Shown here: positions 7,762 to 15,475 of the stretch, in pieces | How positions within the stretch are numbered: the first letter of the stretch is position 1 | How the letters are laid out: the number at the start of each line of letters is the position of its first letter | Assembly (NCBI GenBank): GCA_023409755.1 | Contig: JAEYRA010000055.1 | Location: 1 to 23,527 of the forward strand | DNA from: Bacillota bacterium | GTDB lineage: Bacteria; Bacillota; Clostridia; Christensenellales; UMGS416 | Reading direction: 5' to 3' | DNA: 23,527 nucleotides | Program-made: the position numbers and the translations under genes | The notes under the pieces: generated by a model | What the model was told of the DNA's origin: nothing | The model's database searches: none | The model's input: the letters and a program-made list of their open reading frames with translations, nothing else

Positions 7762-8802
7762 TTATAAATAATTAGCCACGGTGCGCAGCCCTTCGGTTTC
7801 GTCCATGCCGGTCATCAGGTTCATGTTCTGGATGGCCTGGCCGCCGGCCCCTTTGATGAGGTTGTCGAGGGCCGACACCAGGATGAGCCGGTTCGTTCGC
7901 TTGTCAATCTCCCACCCGATGTGCAGGCGGTTGGAACCGACGACGTGCTTCAGCTCGGGCAGGCTGCCCTTGGGGTGGATCACCACGAAGGGATGCCCCT
8001 CAAAGAAGGCCTGGTAATGCTCGAAGATCTGCTCATGGCTCACGGGCTTGGCCAACGGCGCGTAGATCGTGGCCAGGATGCCGCGCTTGACCGGAAGCAG
8101 GTGGGGGGTGAACGTCAGTGTGACCGGGCCGTGATTGAGCTGCGACAGCTCCTGCTCAATCTCCGACGTGTGGCGGTGGCCGGTCACCTTGTATGCCTTG
8201 AAATTCTCGTGTGCCTCGCAAAAGTGGAGATCCTGGGTGGCTTTGCGCCCCGCGCCAGACACGCCGGACTTCGCGTCGATGATGGCGCCGTTGGGGTGGA
8301 TGAGACCGTCCTTCACCGCCGGGGCCAGCGTGAGGATGGAACAGGTGGTGTAGCAGCCGGGGTTGCCCACGATTGCTGCCGTGCGAATCTGCTCCCGATA
8401 GAGCTCGGGCATGCCGTACACAGCGGTTTTGAGGAGTTCCGGATGGGGGTGGGCGTGGCCGTACCACTGCTCATAGACGGCGGCGTCGTTGTAGCGGAAG
8501 TCGCCAGAAAGATCGATGACCTTGGCCCCGGCGGCAGCGATCTTGGGCACGGTGCCAGCGCTGACGACGTGGGGCAGGGCGGTGAACACAATGTCGCAAT
8601 CCGCACCCAGCGTTTTATGGTCCAGTTCCTCCATGGTAGGCAGGCCCATGCCTCGGAAACTGCCATAGAGCGCAGGCAGCTCCGCCCCCGCGTTGCTCTC
8701 AGAGACCAGGTGGGCGATCTCCACCTGCGGGTGTCCCAGCAACAAACGAAGCAGCTCCGCCCCGGCATACCCGGTGACGCCGACAATTCCAACCCGTACC
8801 AT
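7762..8802 (-). CDS. argC: N-acetyl-gamma-glutamyl-phosphate reductase
   Basis: This NADPH enzyme reduces acetylglutamyl phosphate to the semialdehyde, the third step of arginine synthesis. The 346 residues show the N-terminal dinucleotide motif GVTGYAGAEL (8-17), the catalytic cysteine in VGNPGCYTT (C150) and the catalytic-histidine region VTGHRHTSEIEQEL. Length is normal for the long, common form. The ATG at 8802 follows a GGGGAG ribosome site by about five bases. It is the first gene of the arginine operon and stands just downstream of a strong promoter with an ArgR-like box. It is divergent from araD. Confidence 0.97.
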   Translation of the reverse strand: MVRVGIVGVTGYAGAELLRLLLGHPQVEIAHLVSESNAGAELPALYGSFRGMGLPTMEELDHKTLGADCDIVFTALPHVVSAGTVPKIAAAGAKVIDLSGDFRYNDAAVYEQWYGHAHPHPELLKTAVYGMPELYREQIRTAAIVGNPGCYTTCSILTLAPAVKDGLIHPNGAIIDAKSGVSGAGRKATQDLHFCEAHENFKAYKVTGHRHTSEIEQELSQLNHGPVTLTFTPHLLPVKRGILATIYAPLAKPVSHEQIFEHYQAFFEGHPFVVIHPKGSLPELKHVVGSNRLHIGWEIDKRTNRLILVSALDNLIKGAGGQAIQNMNLMTGMDETEGLRTVANYL

Positions 8803-8831
8803 CGAACTCCCCCTATTTCGGATGATGATTA

Positions 8832-8860
8832 ATTATACATATGGGCGAATAAAAATGCAA
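8832..8860 (-). promoter_or_regulatory. Promoter of the arginine operon
   Basis: On the minus strand the -35 TTGCAT (8855-8860) and the perfect -10 TATAAT (8832-8837) are exactly 17 bases apart, upstream of argC. This is a sigma-A type promoter. The expected RNA start is near 8825, leaving a short leader of about 22 bases and no room for an attenuator. Confidence 0.85.
8847..8860. promoter_or_regulatory. ArgR/AhrC-like operator (ARG box)
   Basis: GAATAAAAATGCAA matches the core of the Bacillus subtilis AhrC box as I recall it (CATGAATAAAAATKCAA). It covers the -35 hexamer of the argC promoter and part of its spacer. A bound arginine repressor there would block RNA polymerase, giving arginine-dependent repression of the whole operon. 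Only one good box is visible; an AT-rich stretch at 8828-8840 might be a weak second half. Confidence 0.75.
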
Positions 8861-8868
8861 CACACAAA

Positions 8869-8899
8869 TTGGGGAAATCTGGTTGCTTTGTGGTATACT
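8869..8899 (+). promoter_or_regulatory. Likely araD promoter
   Basis: TATACT at 8894-8899 is a good -10 element, 23 bases before the araD ATG. The best -35 is TTGGGG at 8869-8874 with a long 19-base spacer, so the promoter would be weak or need an activator. It diverges from the argC promoter within 120 bases. Confidence 0.45.
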
Positions 8900-8922
8900 G
8901 TGGAAAACGCTAGAGGTGGCCC

Positions 8923-9636
8923 ATGGACGGGATGGAATGGAGAAAACGGGTTTGGCAAGCCAACCTGGATTTGGTTAAGCACGGGCTGGTGTTGTTTACC
9001 TGGGGCAACGTCAGCGCTATTGATCGGGAGCGAAACCTTGTCTACATCAAGCCCAGCGGGGTAGAGTACGACACCATGACCCCCGACGACATTGTGGTGC
9101 TGACGCTGGAGGGAAAGCAGGTGGAGGGGACATTACGCCCCTCATCTGACACCCCGACCCACATGGCGCTGTACCGTGCCTTTGCGGGCGTGGGGGGCAT
9201 CGCCCACACCCACTCCACCTGGGCCACAACATGGGCACAGGCCGGGCGGGGCATTCCCTGCTATGGCACCACCCATGCGGATCATTTCTATGGTGAGATC
9301 CCCTGCACCCGCCCCATGGAGGAGGAGGAGATCGCCACGGAGTACGAGGCCAACACCGGCGCGGTCATTGTGGAGCGGTTTGCCCCGCTCGACCCTCAGG
9401 CCATTCCGGCGGTGTTGGTGCACCAGCATGGGCCGTTCACCTGGGGCCCCGATGCCGCCGGCGCCGTGGAGAGTGCCGTGGTGCTGGAGCAGGTCGCCCG
9501 AATGGCCTGGCAGGCCGAGGCCTGCTATGGCGGTGTGCAACCCATCTCCCAGGCGCTGCTGGATAAGCACTTCCTTCGCAAGCATGGCAAGAACGCCTAT
9601 TATGGGCAATCAAAACTGAACGAGGTACAACAATGA
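8923..9636 (+). CDS. araD: L-ribulose-5-phosphate 4-epimerase
   Basis: This class II aldolase-fold enzyme interconverts L-ribulose 5-phosphate and D-xylulose 5-phosphate, the last step of L-arabinose use before the pentose phosphate pathway. The 237 residues show FTWGNVSAID, KPSGVEYD, SSDTPTH with D76, the zinc histidines H95 and H97 in AHTHS, and the third in VHQHGPF (H169). D120 in THADHF and the tyrosines of NAYYGQ match the E. coli catalytic residues. The ATG at 8923 has GAGG six bases upstream. It overlaps the next gene by four bases. A ulaF/sgbE-type epimerase is the alternative; no ascorbate genes are in view, and a decayed arabinofuranosidase lies nearby. Confidence 0.9.
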   Translation: MDGMEWRKRVWQANLDLVKHGLVLFTWGNVSAIDRERNLVYIKPSGVEYDTMTPDDIVVLTLEGKQVEGTLRPSSDTPTHMALYRAFAGVGGIAHTHSTWATTWAQAGRGIPCYGTTHADHFYGEIPCTRPMEEEEIATEYEANTGAVIVERFAPLDPQAIPAVLVHQHGPFTWGPDAAGAVESAVVLEQVARMAWQAEACYGGVQPISQALLDKHFLRKHGKNAYYGQSKLNEVQQ

Positions 9637-10658
9637 GTGAACCAAAAGCATTGGTGTTCCACAACCCTGACGAGGCCCCCATCCTGCTGACGGGCTTCCC
9701 CTGGCGGGCGGAGAATGGCAACTTTAATCGCATCCCCGAGCGGCTGATGCCGGGGCTGCCCCAGCAGCTGAGCTGGGTCGCGCCTCAGCCCTCGGGCGGC
9801 ACAATCCGGTTCCGCACCAACAGCCGGCGGCTGGCGCTGCGGGTGGAGCTTACGCGCACCGAGACCCACCGCTTTAACACCCAGAACCTCATGTCGGGCT
9901 TCGACGTCTACGTGGACGATGGCGAGGGCTTGCGCTATGTGACGAACCTGCTGGAGGATGGCAACCCCGCCTCCTACACGGCTGAACTTCCGACCTTACC
10001 TGATGACCGGATGCGGCATTTTGTGCTCTATACCCCGCTGCAGAACCCCATCGGTTCCCTGGCCGTGGGGCTGGAGGACGGGGCCGAGGTGCTGCCGCCG
10101 CCGTCCTTCGCGCTGAAGCACCCGATCCTCTTCTATGGCTCGTCCATCACCTGCGGGTTCAGTGCCTCCCGCCCGGGTCTTACCTATCCCGCGCAGGTAG
10201 CCCGGCGGCGGAATGCCAACTTCATCAACCTTGGTTTTGGTGGGGGTGCCAAGGGGGAGCTCGAAATTGCCCATGCCATTGCCTCGCTGGAGCTTGCCTG
10301 CTTCGTCATGGACTACGACTTCAACTCGCCCGATGCCGAGCACCTGAGCCGCACCCACAAGCCGTTCTTCGATGTGGTGCGCGCGGCCCAGCCCGAGCTG
10401 CCCATCGTGCTCATCTCCGCGCCATACCACTGGAAGAACCCTGACGAGTTTGCCCAGCGCCGCGCCGTGGTGGAGGAAACCTGGCGGAAGGCGGTGGCGG
10501 CGGGGGATCGGCATGTCTGGTTCCTTGATGGCAGCCAGTTCTTCGGGCGGGAGCCTGACTGGGCGGACTACACCGTGGATGCCCTGCACCCCAACGACCG
10601 TGGGTTCCAGCGTATGGCTGGGGACATTCTGGCGGCCGTCAAACAGGCACTGGAGTAG
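9633..10658 (+). CDS. SGNH/GDSL-type hydrolase with N-terminal beta domain
   Basis: A 341-residue two-domain protein. Residues about 1-160 are a beta-rich module like the GxDLY-type domain that precedes GDSL_3 esterases. The C-terminal SGNH fold begins at PILFYGSSITCG, whose serine is the nucleophile, and has INLGFGGGAKGE (block with the oxyanion glycine) and the catalytic DALHPND near the end. Such proteins deacylate carbohydrates or lipids; substrate is not readable, but ATGA overlap with araD suggests removal of acyl groups from arabinose-containing oligosaccharides. No signal peptide is seen, so it probably acts in the cytoplasm. GAGG lies eight bases before the ATG. Confidence 0.85.
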   Translation: MSEPKALVFHNPDEAPILLTGFPWRAENGNFNRIPERLMPGLPQQLSWVAPQPSGGTIRFRTNSRRLALRVELTRTETHRFNTQNLMSGFDVYVDDGEGLRYVTNLLEDGNPASYTAELPTLPDDRMRHFVLYTPLQNPIGSLAVGLEDGAEVLPPPSFALKHPILFYGSSITCGFSASRPGLTYPAQVARRRNANFINLGFGGGAKGELEIAHAIASLELACFVMDYDFNSPDAEHLSRTHKPFFDVVRAAQPELPIVLISAPYHWKNPDEFAQRRAVVEETWRKAVAAGDRHVWFLDGSQFFGREPDWADYTVDALHPNDRGFQRMAGDILAAVKQALE

Positions 10659-10760
10659 CGAACAGATGTTGCACAGAGCTTACGCTGCGTCGGTGGATCA
10701 AACCATGGGGTAGACATTGTTCAACGGGGCGTTGTGGTGTCAAATGAAAGAGCAACAAGC

Positions 10761-10797
10761 ACAAAAAACACCGCGGAGAGCATTCTCCGCGGTGTTT
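10761..10797 (-). terminator. Terminator between convergent operons
   Basis: A perfect 13-bp GC-rich stem pairs 10767-10779 with 10784-10796 around a four-base loop. On the minus strand it is followed by six T residues, so it ends the operon of the lipoprotein gene that stops at 10811. On the plus strand only TTT follows, so it may also slow transcription from araD and the esterase but is weaker there. Confidence 0.88.
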
Positions 10798-10810
10798 GCG
10801 TGTACCGGGT

Positions 10811-11293
10811 TTACTTGCTGGTGGCAGTCGCTTCTGCGCTGGCAGTGGCCGCCGCGGCGGCAGGCGAGGGGGTGGCAGCAGCAGCTGAGGCCTTGGCCGA
10901 CTCCAAGTCGGAGAGATCCATCTTCTTCTCCAGCACATAGCTGGTGGGCTCGGTGTCCATGAAGATCGTCAGCGTCGGTGTTTGCGACGAATAATCCAGC
11001 AGGTAGGAGCCGGAATAATCCATTGTACCGTCGTCACTCTTAAAGGTGAACGTGTCCCGGTTCATAGTATAGGTGCCCAGGGGTGACTCCAGCAGGTCAA
11101 TATGGCCGTCGGGGTAAATGTCGATGGCCACGGGGAGCGGATATTCGTTTTGGTTTTGCCCGTTTTCATCGCCATAGGTGGCCAACTGCCACCGGCCCAT
11201 CAGCATGTTCGTGCGGCCGCTGCAGCCGGCCAGCGCAGAGAACAGCACCAGCATCACCGCCAGCGACACAAAAAATACGGTTTTGCGCTTCAT
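10811..11293 (-). CDS. Small lipoprotein with one beta module
   Basis: A 160-residue precursor with an SPII signal: basic start MKRK, hydrophobic 6-20, and lipobox LAGC with the lipidated cysteine at C24. It should be anchored on the outer face of the membrane. Residues about 31-128 form one predicted beta module that begins LMGRWQLA and contains the strands AIDIYPDGHIDLL, TFTFKSDDG and GSYLLDY. From about 132 to 160 there are only A, S, T, P, E and K residues, a flexible tail. The module resembles the repeats of the larger lipoprotein at 21173. GGGAGG precedes the ATG by nine bases. It is the last gene of the MFS-pepF-isomerase operon, 24 bases after the isomerase. Function unknown. Confidence 0.82.
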   Translation of the reverse strand: MKRKTVFFVSLAVMLVLFSALAGCSGRTNMLMGRWQLATYGDENGQNQNEYPLPVAIDIYPDGHIDLLESPLGTYTMNRDTFTFKSDDGTMDYSGSYLLDYSSQTPTLTIFMDTEPTSYVLEKKMDLSDLESAKASAAAATPSPAAAAATASAEATATSK

Positions 11294-11317
11294 CCTTGGT
11301 ATCCTCCCAGTTTGTTG

Positions 11318-12121
11318 TTAAGCAAAGTTCTGCATGGTCGCCGCAAAGCGGGCAAAGGCGATACCGGGTTCCTCCAGTGTCATGTCCCACCGGCGCACCC
11401 ACTCCAGCGTGTACCAGCCGTCATAGCCCAGGGTCCTAAGTCCGTCGAACATCTCCCGCAGGGGGAGGTCGCCGTCGCCCAGCATCCGGTATTGCACGCG
11501 GCCACCAGCCAGCACGGAGTCCTTCAGGTGAATGTATTTGACCCATTTGCCGATATGGGCCAGGGTTTCCTGGGGTGCTTCCCCGGCAAAGCGGAAGGGG
11601 TGGTGCACATCCCACAGGATACCCAGTTTCGCGGTGTCAAGCCCATCAAAGAGCGCAGCAAGCCGATGGGTGTCGGCGTAATGGCCGCTCGTCTCCAACA
11701 GTACCGTCACGCCGGTACCTTGGGCGTGTTCGGCCAGGGCACGCAGACCCTTCGCCACGAGGGCGTCGTCCACGGCAGCCTCCGGCGCGGCGGTTGTCTC
11801 ACCCAGCACGCGAACGAAGGGAACCCCCAACGCGGCAGCCAGGTCGATGTAGGCTCGGCCCTCCGCCAGCGCGGCGTCAAAGCCATCGGCCTGCCCCAGC
11901 GTGCATGTCGAGGTCAGGCAGGTCAGCGTCAGGTTCAGCCGCTTCAGGCTCTCCATGCTATGGTCACGCTGTGTTGGCGAAAAGGCAGCAATGGCCGGCG
12001 CGTAGGTCTCTTTGCCCACGCCGCGAATTTCGATGCCCCGGTACCCCAGGTCGGACGCGGTGGACAGCACCTCGTCCCATTCCCACTCCGGACAGCCGAT
12101 GGTTGAATAGGCCAGCTTCAT
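11318..12121 (-). CDS. Sugar phosphate isomerase/epimerase (TIM barrel)
   Basis: A 267-residue AP-endonuclease-2/xylose-isomerase-like barrel. Likely metal ligands are at the usual strand ends: E143 in LLETSGH, D171 and H174 in WDVHHP, H198 in YIHLKD and E240 in YTLEW. Family members isomerise or epimerise keto-sugars or inosose-type polyols, or act as dehydratases; the substrate is not clear. The reading frame continues upstream to 12184, but ATG at 12121 has GGGAGGG five bases before it and starts the first barrel strand (MKLAYSTIGCPEW), so I use it. The gene follows pepF by 37 bases and precedes a lipoprotein gene. Confidence 0.85.
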   Translation of the reverse strand: MKLAYSTIGCPEWEWDEVLSTASDLGYRGIEIRGVGKETYAPAIAAFSPTQRDHSMESLKRLNLTLTCLTSTCTLGQADGFDAALAEGRAYIDLAAALGVPFVRVLGETTAAPEAAVDDALVAKGLRALAEHAQGTGVTVLLETSGHYADTHRLAALFDGLDTAKLGILWDVHHPFRFAGEAPQETLAHIGKWVKYIHLKDSVLAGGRVQYRMLGDGDLPLREMFDGLRTLGYDGWYTLEWVRRWDMTLEEPGIAFARFAATMQNFA

Positions 12122-12158
12122 CGTATCCCTCCCGTCACCGTGCAACAGCACCATTATA

Positions 12159-13958
12159 CTAAAGAAGAGCTTCCATTTCGTCAATGATTTTAGCGAATCT
12201 TAAGAGACAGGACTCCACCGCGTCGGGCTGCTCGAGGTCCACGCCGGCCTCCCGCAGCAGGTTGAGCGGGTAGTCCTTCCCGCCGGAGGACAGCAGCTTC
12301 AGGTACCGCTGGCGCTCGGCCTCGCCACCCTTCAGCAGCATCTCTGCCAGGCAGATGGCGCTGGCAAAACCGGTAGCGTACTTATACACGTAGTAGGCCC
12401 CGTAGAAGTGGGGGATGCGGGCCCATTCCATGTCAATCTCGTGGTCGACGACCATGTCCGGGCCGTAGTAGTCGACATTCAGTTGCCGGTAGACCGCACA
12501 CAGCGATTCGCTGGTCAGGGCCTCGCCCTGCTCCTGCATGGTGTGTACGATCTTCTCAAACTCCGCAAACATCACCTGACGGATGACAGTAGTACGGATC
12601 TGCTCCAGGAAGTGATTGAGCAGATACAGCCGCTCACGCTTGTCGGTGGTGCGCCCCAGCATGTAATCCATAAAGAGGTATTCGTTGCAGGTGGAGGCGA
12701 TCTCCGCCAACAGAATGGGGTACTGCGCCTGTTCATAGGGCAGGTGGGTGTCCGAGAGGTAGCTGTGCATGGCATGGCCCATCTCGTGGGCCAGGGTGAA
12801 GGCATTGTCCACCGTGTCGTTCCAGTTGAGCAGCACGAAGGGATGGGTGCCCCACACGCCCCAGGAATAGGCGCCGGAGGTCTTACCCTGGTTCTCATAC
12901 ACGTCCACCCAGCCGTTGGCAAGTCCCTGCGTCAGGGTGCCGATATACTCCTGCCCCAGGGGTTTGAGGCCCTCTTGCAACAGGGTGCGGGCTTCCCCGT
13001 AGGTCATCGGCATCTCCACGTCGGCCACCATGGGCACATAGAGGTCGTACATATGCAGTTCATCGAGCCCCAGCACCTTTTTGCGCAGGGCCATGTAGCG
13101 GTGCAGCGTGGGCAGGTGGGCACGCACCGCGCCGATGAGGCTGTCGTACACCGCCACCGGCACCGCGTCGGCGTGCAGCGAGGCCTCCAGCGCTGTGTTG
13201 TACTTCCGCGCCCGGGCAAGGAACACTTCGGCCTTGATGTTGGAGGAGAGCGTGGCCGTCAGCGTATTCTTGTAGCTGGCGTAGGTGCCATACAGGCCCT
13301 GGAAGGCCGCTTGGCGCACTTTGCGGTCGCGGTTCTCCAGCAGGGGGATGAAGCGGCCATGGGTGATCTGCACGTCGTCGCCGTTCTCGTCCTGGATGGT
13401 GGGGAACTTCATATCGGCGTTGTTGAGCATGGTGAAGATGGTTTGGGCGCCTTCCAGCGGTTCACCAGCCATTGCCAGCAGCTTTTCCTCGGCGGCGCTC
13501 AGCGTGTGGGCACGCCGGCGGGTGATCTGGTCAATGCTGTGGCGATAGAGCCCCAGCGCCAGCTCCTGGGTGAAGAACCCTTCAAGCCGCTCAGGGTCGA
13601 TGGCTAGAATTTCGGGGTCGAAATAGGCCAGCGCGCTACTCAGACGTACGCTGATGGCCCCGGCGCGGTCGGTCATGCCCTGGTACAGGGTGTTGGCGTT
13701 GTCTTCGTCGCGGCGCATACGGGCGTAGACGTAGAGACGCTCCACCAGGAGCGACGCCTTGGAGATGCTCTGCAACGCCGCCAGCAGCGTGCCGGCCGAC
13801 TCGCCCAGGCGGCCGGCCCAGCAGCTGGCAGCGGCAATGGCCTCGTCGGCCTTCTTGTACTCCGCTTCCCAGGCTTCGTTGCTGGGGTAGATGTCCTCCA
13901 GGTGCCACTGGGTGGTGCGGTCGGCTTCGTTGCGTGTGGGCAGGGTTTTGGCTGCCAT
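12159..13958 (-). CDS. pepF: Oligoendopeptidase F (M3 family)
   Basis: A cytoplasmic zinc endopeptidase that cuts peptides of roughly 7-17 residues. The 599-residue length is normal for the M3B group. The zinc motif HEMGH is at about residues 391-395, followed by ILLAEIASTCNEYL, whose glutamate is the third ligand, and near the end by IPHFYGAYYVYKYATGFASA, the substrate-binding tyrosine stretch. GTG at 13967 is in frame, but AAAGGAG lies eight bases before ATG at 13958, so the ATG is chosen. The gene begins five bases after the MFS stop, in the same operon. Confidence 0.95.
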   Translation of the reverse strand: MAAKTLPTRNEADRTTQWHLEDIYPSNEAWEAEYKKADEAIAAASCWAGRLGESAGTLLAALQSISKASLLVERLYVYARMRRDEDNANTLYQGMTDRAGAISVRLSSALAYFDPEILAIDPERLEGFFTQELALGLYRHSIDQITRRRAHTLSAAEEKLLAMAGEPLEGAQTIFTMLNNADMKFPTIQDENGDDVQITHGRFIPLLENRDRKVRQAAFQGLYGTYASYKNTLTATLSSNIKAEVFLARARKYNTALEASLHADAVPVAVYDSLIGAVRAHLPTLHRYMALRKKVLGLDELHMYDLYVPMVADVEMPMTYGEARTLLQEGLKPLGQEYIGTLTQGLANGWVDVYENQGKTSGAYSWGVWGTHPFVLLNWNDTVDNAFTLAHEMGHAMHSYLSDTHLPYEQAQYPILLAEIASTCNEYLFMDYMLGRTTDKRERLYLLNHFLEQIRTTVIRQVMFAEFEKIVHTMQEQGEALTSESLCAVYRQLNVDYYGPDMVVDHEIDMEWARIPHFYGAYYVYKYATGFASAICLAEMLLKGGEAERQRYLKLLSSGGKDYPLNLLREAGVDLEQPDAVESCLLRFAKIIDEMEALL

Positions 13959-13963
13959 AATGC

Positions 13964-15307
13964 TCACTCCTTTAGGTTGATGGGTTCGTCTGTGCCGCCC
14001 TGCACGTTCGTCAGCAGCGGCAGCAGGAATAGTATGATCAGAAACCGCAGCAGGCCTACGCCGATGAACAGCAGTTTGTAGCGGTCAAAATCGAAGCCTG
14101 CGAAGCGGAATTGCAGCTCGCCCATGACGTCCAGCAGTTTCCCGCCGGCCAGGTTCCCCAGGGACGCGCCGACGACCTGGGTCACCACCAGGTAGGTGGC
14201 CAGGAAGACCGAGCGGTTGCGGGTGGGCGTGGCGGTCATCAGCATCTGGGCGGCGGTGACATCCACCCCGCAGACAAAGATGCCATTGCCCAAGGCGAAG
14301 AGCAGATAGGGCCAGAAGTTACCGGGGCTGGCAAAGAGCCAGAACAGGGGGGTGATGCTGGCGGCGATGCCGCAGCGCACCAGCACCCAACGCACGCCGC
14401 GGTTGTCCAGGTGCCGCCCCCACCACTGGATGAAGTAGGCCGTCATAATGCTGGAGGCAACCTGCCCCACCAGCGTCGTCACCGTCATGCTGAGATTCAG
14501 TTTGCCCAGCGCGTACATATTGAAGAACGGGCCAGACAGGTTCCAGCAGAAGATCCATGCCGTCCAGAACACCAGATAACCCAGGAACCCGCGGTTGCGA
14601 AACGTCTGAAGGATCAGCTTCCAGTGGGATTCGTTGTGGGGCTCCACCACCATCAGCGGTTCGCGAACCCAAAAGAACGTGACGATGTCACCAATGCCAA
14701 AGAGCGACCCCACCCCAAAGACCCACATGTAGCCGGTCAGCGTGGGGTTGCGGTCCAGGATAAAGCTGGCAGCCAATGCCGATACCAGGCCAAGCACGGT
14801 GGCAACGCTGGAGCGCAGCCCCATGTAATGCCCACGGATCTTTTGCGGCAGGATGTCGCCCAGCCAGGAGTAGAACGTAACGTTCATGAAGGACCCCGCC
14901 GCTGACGACAGGGAGATGAGCCCCACGACCATCCACATGCGCAGCGATGGGTGGTCCGCAGGGATGAACAGCGGCACTAGCGCCACCGGCAGCCACAGCG
15001 ACCGCTGGATGAGACCGGCGACGATGAACAGCTTCCGCCGGTTGCGCATCCGGTCCAACACCCAGGAGTTGATGAATTGCAGCAGACTCAACGCCACTGG
15101 AACGGCGATGAGAACGCTGTACATGAAGTCGTTAAGCCCCAGCGCCTGGGCGAAGCCGGTGAACGGCGTGCCGCCGGAGATGGCAAAAAACACCGTGCCG
15201 ATGGTGACGGCTACGATGAAGAGGTTCAGGTCCTTGCGCAAGGCGGGATCCTGTATGTTGTTCTGGTTGTATAGGTTGGTCAGCGGGTTCTGAAACCGGA
15301 ACTTCAC
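13964..15307 (-). CDS. MFS transporter
   Basis: A 447-residue integral membrane protein with about 12 hydrophobic segments. The first begins at about residue 28 after a polar, asparagine-rich N-terminus. A loop motif LDRMRNRRK (about 84-92) matches the MFS cytoplasmic loop 2-3 signature (D-R-x-x-R-R-K). A second basic loop, WWGRHLDNRGVRW, lies at the matching place in the second half. Substrate is unknown; the operon (peptidase, sugar isomerase) and neighbouring glycosidases make a sugar or glycoside importer plausible. The GTG start has GAGGTG five bases upstream. It is the first gene of a four-gene operon. Confidence 0.88.
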   Translation of the reverse strand: MKFRFQNPLTNLYNQNNIQDPALRKDLNLFIVAVTIGTVFFAISGGTPFTGFAQALGLNDFMYSVLIAVPVALSLLQFINSWVLDRMRNRRKLFIVAGLIQRSLWLPVALVPLFIPADHPSLRMWMVVGLISLSSAAGSFMNVTFYSWLGDILPQKIRGHYMGLRSSVATVLGLVSALAASFILDRNPTLTGYMWVFGVGSLFGIGDIVTFFWVREPLMVVEPHNESHWKLILQTFRNRGFLGYLVFWTAWIFCWNLSGPFFNMYALGKLNLSMTVTTLVGQVASSIMTAYFIQWWGRHLDNRGVRWVLVRCGIAASITPLFWLFASPGNFWPYLLFALGNGIFVCGVDVTAAQMLMTATPTRNRSVFLATYLVVTQVVGASLGNLAGGKLLDVMGELQFRFAGFDFDRYKLLFIGVGLLRFLIILFLLPLLTNVQGGTDEPINLKE

Positions 15308-15352
15308 GGCGTCACCTCGGCCGTTGTCGACCGCCTTTTACTCAATGGATCA

Positions 15353-15381
15353 ATGGTATGCGATACCCTGACTAAAGTCAA
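15353..15381 (-). promoter_or_regulatory. Likely promoter of the MFS-pepF operon
   Basis: On the minus strand, -35 TTGACT (15376-15381) and -10 TACCAT (15353-15358) are 17 bases apart, 46 bases upstream of the GTG start. The -35 is strong and the -10 moderate. Confidence 0.55.
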
Positions 15382-15414
15382 CAGAGCGCCGGGTGATTTC
15401 CTGCCGACGACCGC

Positions 15415-15444
15415 TTGGCAGGCGCGTGCCTTGGGGTATATAGT
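15415..15444 (+). promoter_or_regulatory. Likely manA promoter
   Basis: TTGGCA at 15415-15420 is followed after 16 bases by TATATA (15437-15442), overlapping TATAGT at 15439-15444. It lies about 32 bases before the chosen manA ATG and diverges from the MFS promoter. Confidence 0.5.
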
Positions 15445-15475
15445 ATATCTATGTCGCAAAGGACGGAGGATGACC

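Noticed and set aside
7921..8832. 303-codon plus-strand frame
   Set aside because: It mirrors argC, an unquestioned gene; the translation is low-complexity and family-free.
12408..13607. Long 399-codon open frame on the plus strand
   Set aside because: It is antisense to pepF, whose HExxH and family motifs are certain. Long antisense frames are expected at this GC content, and the product has no recognisable domain.
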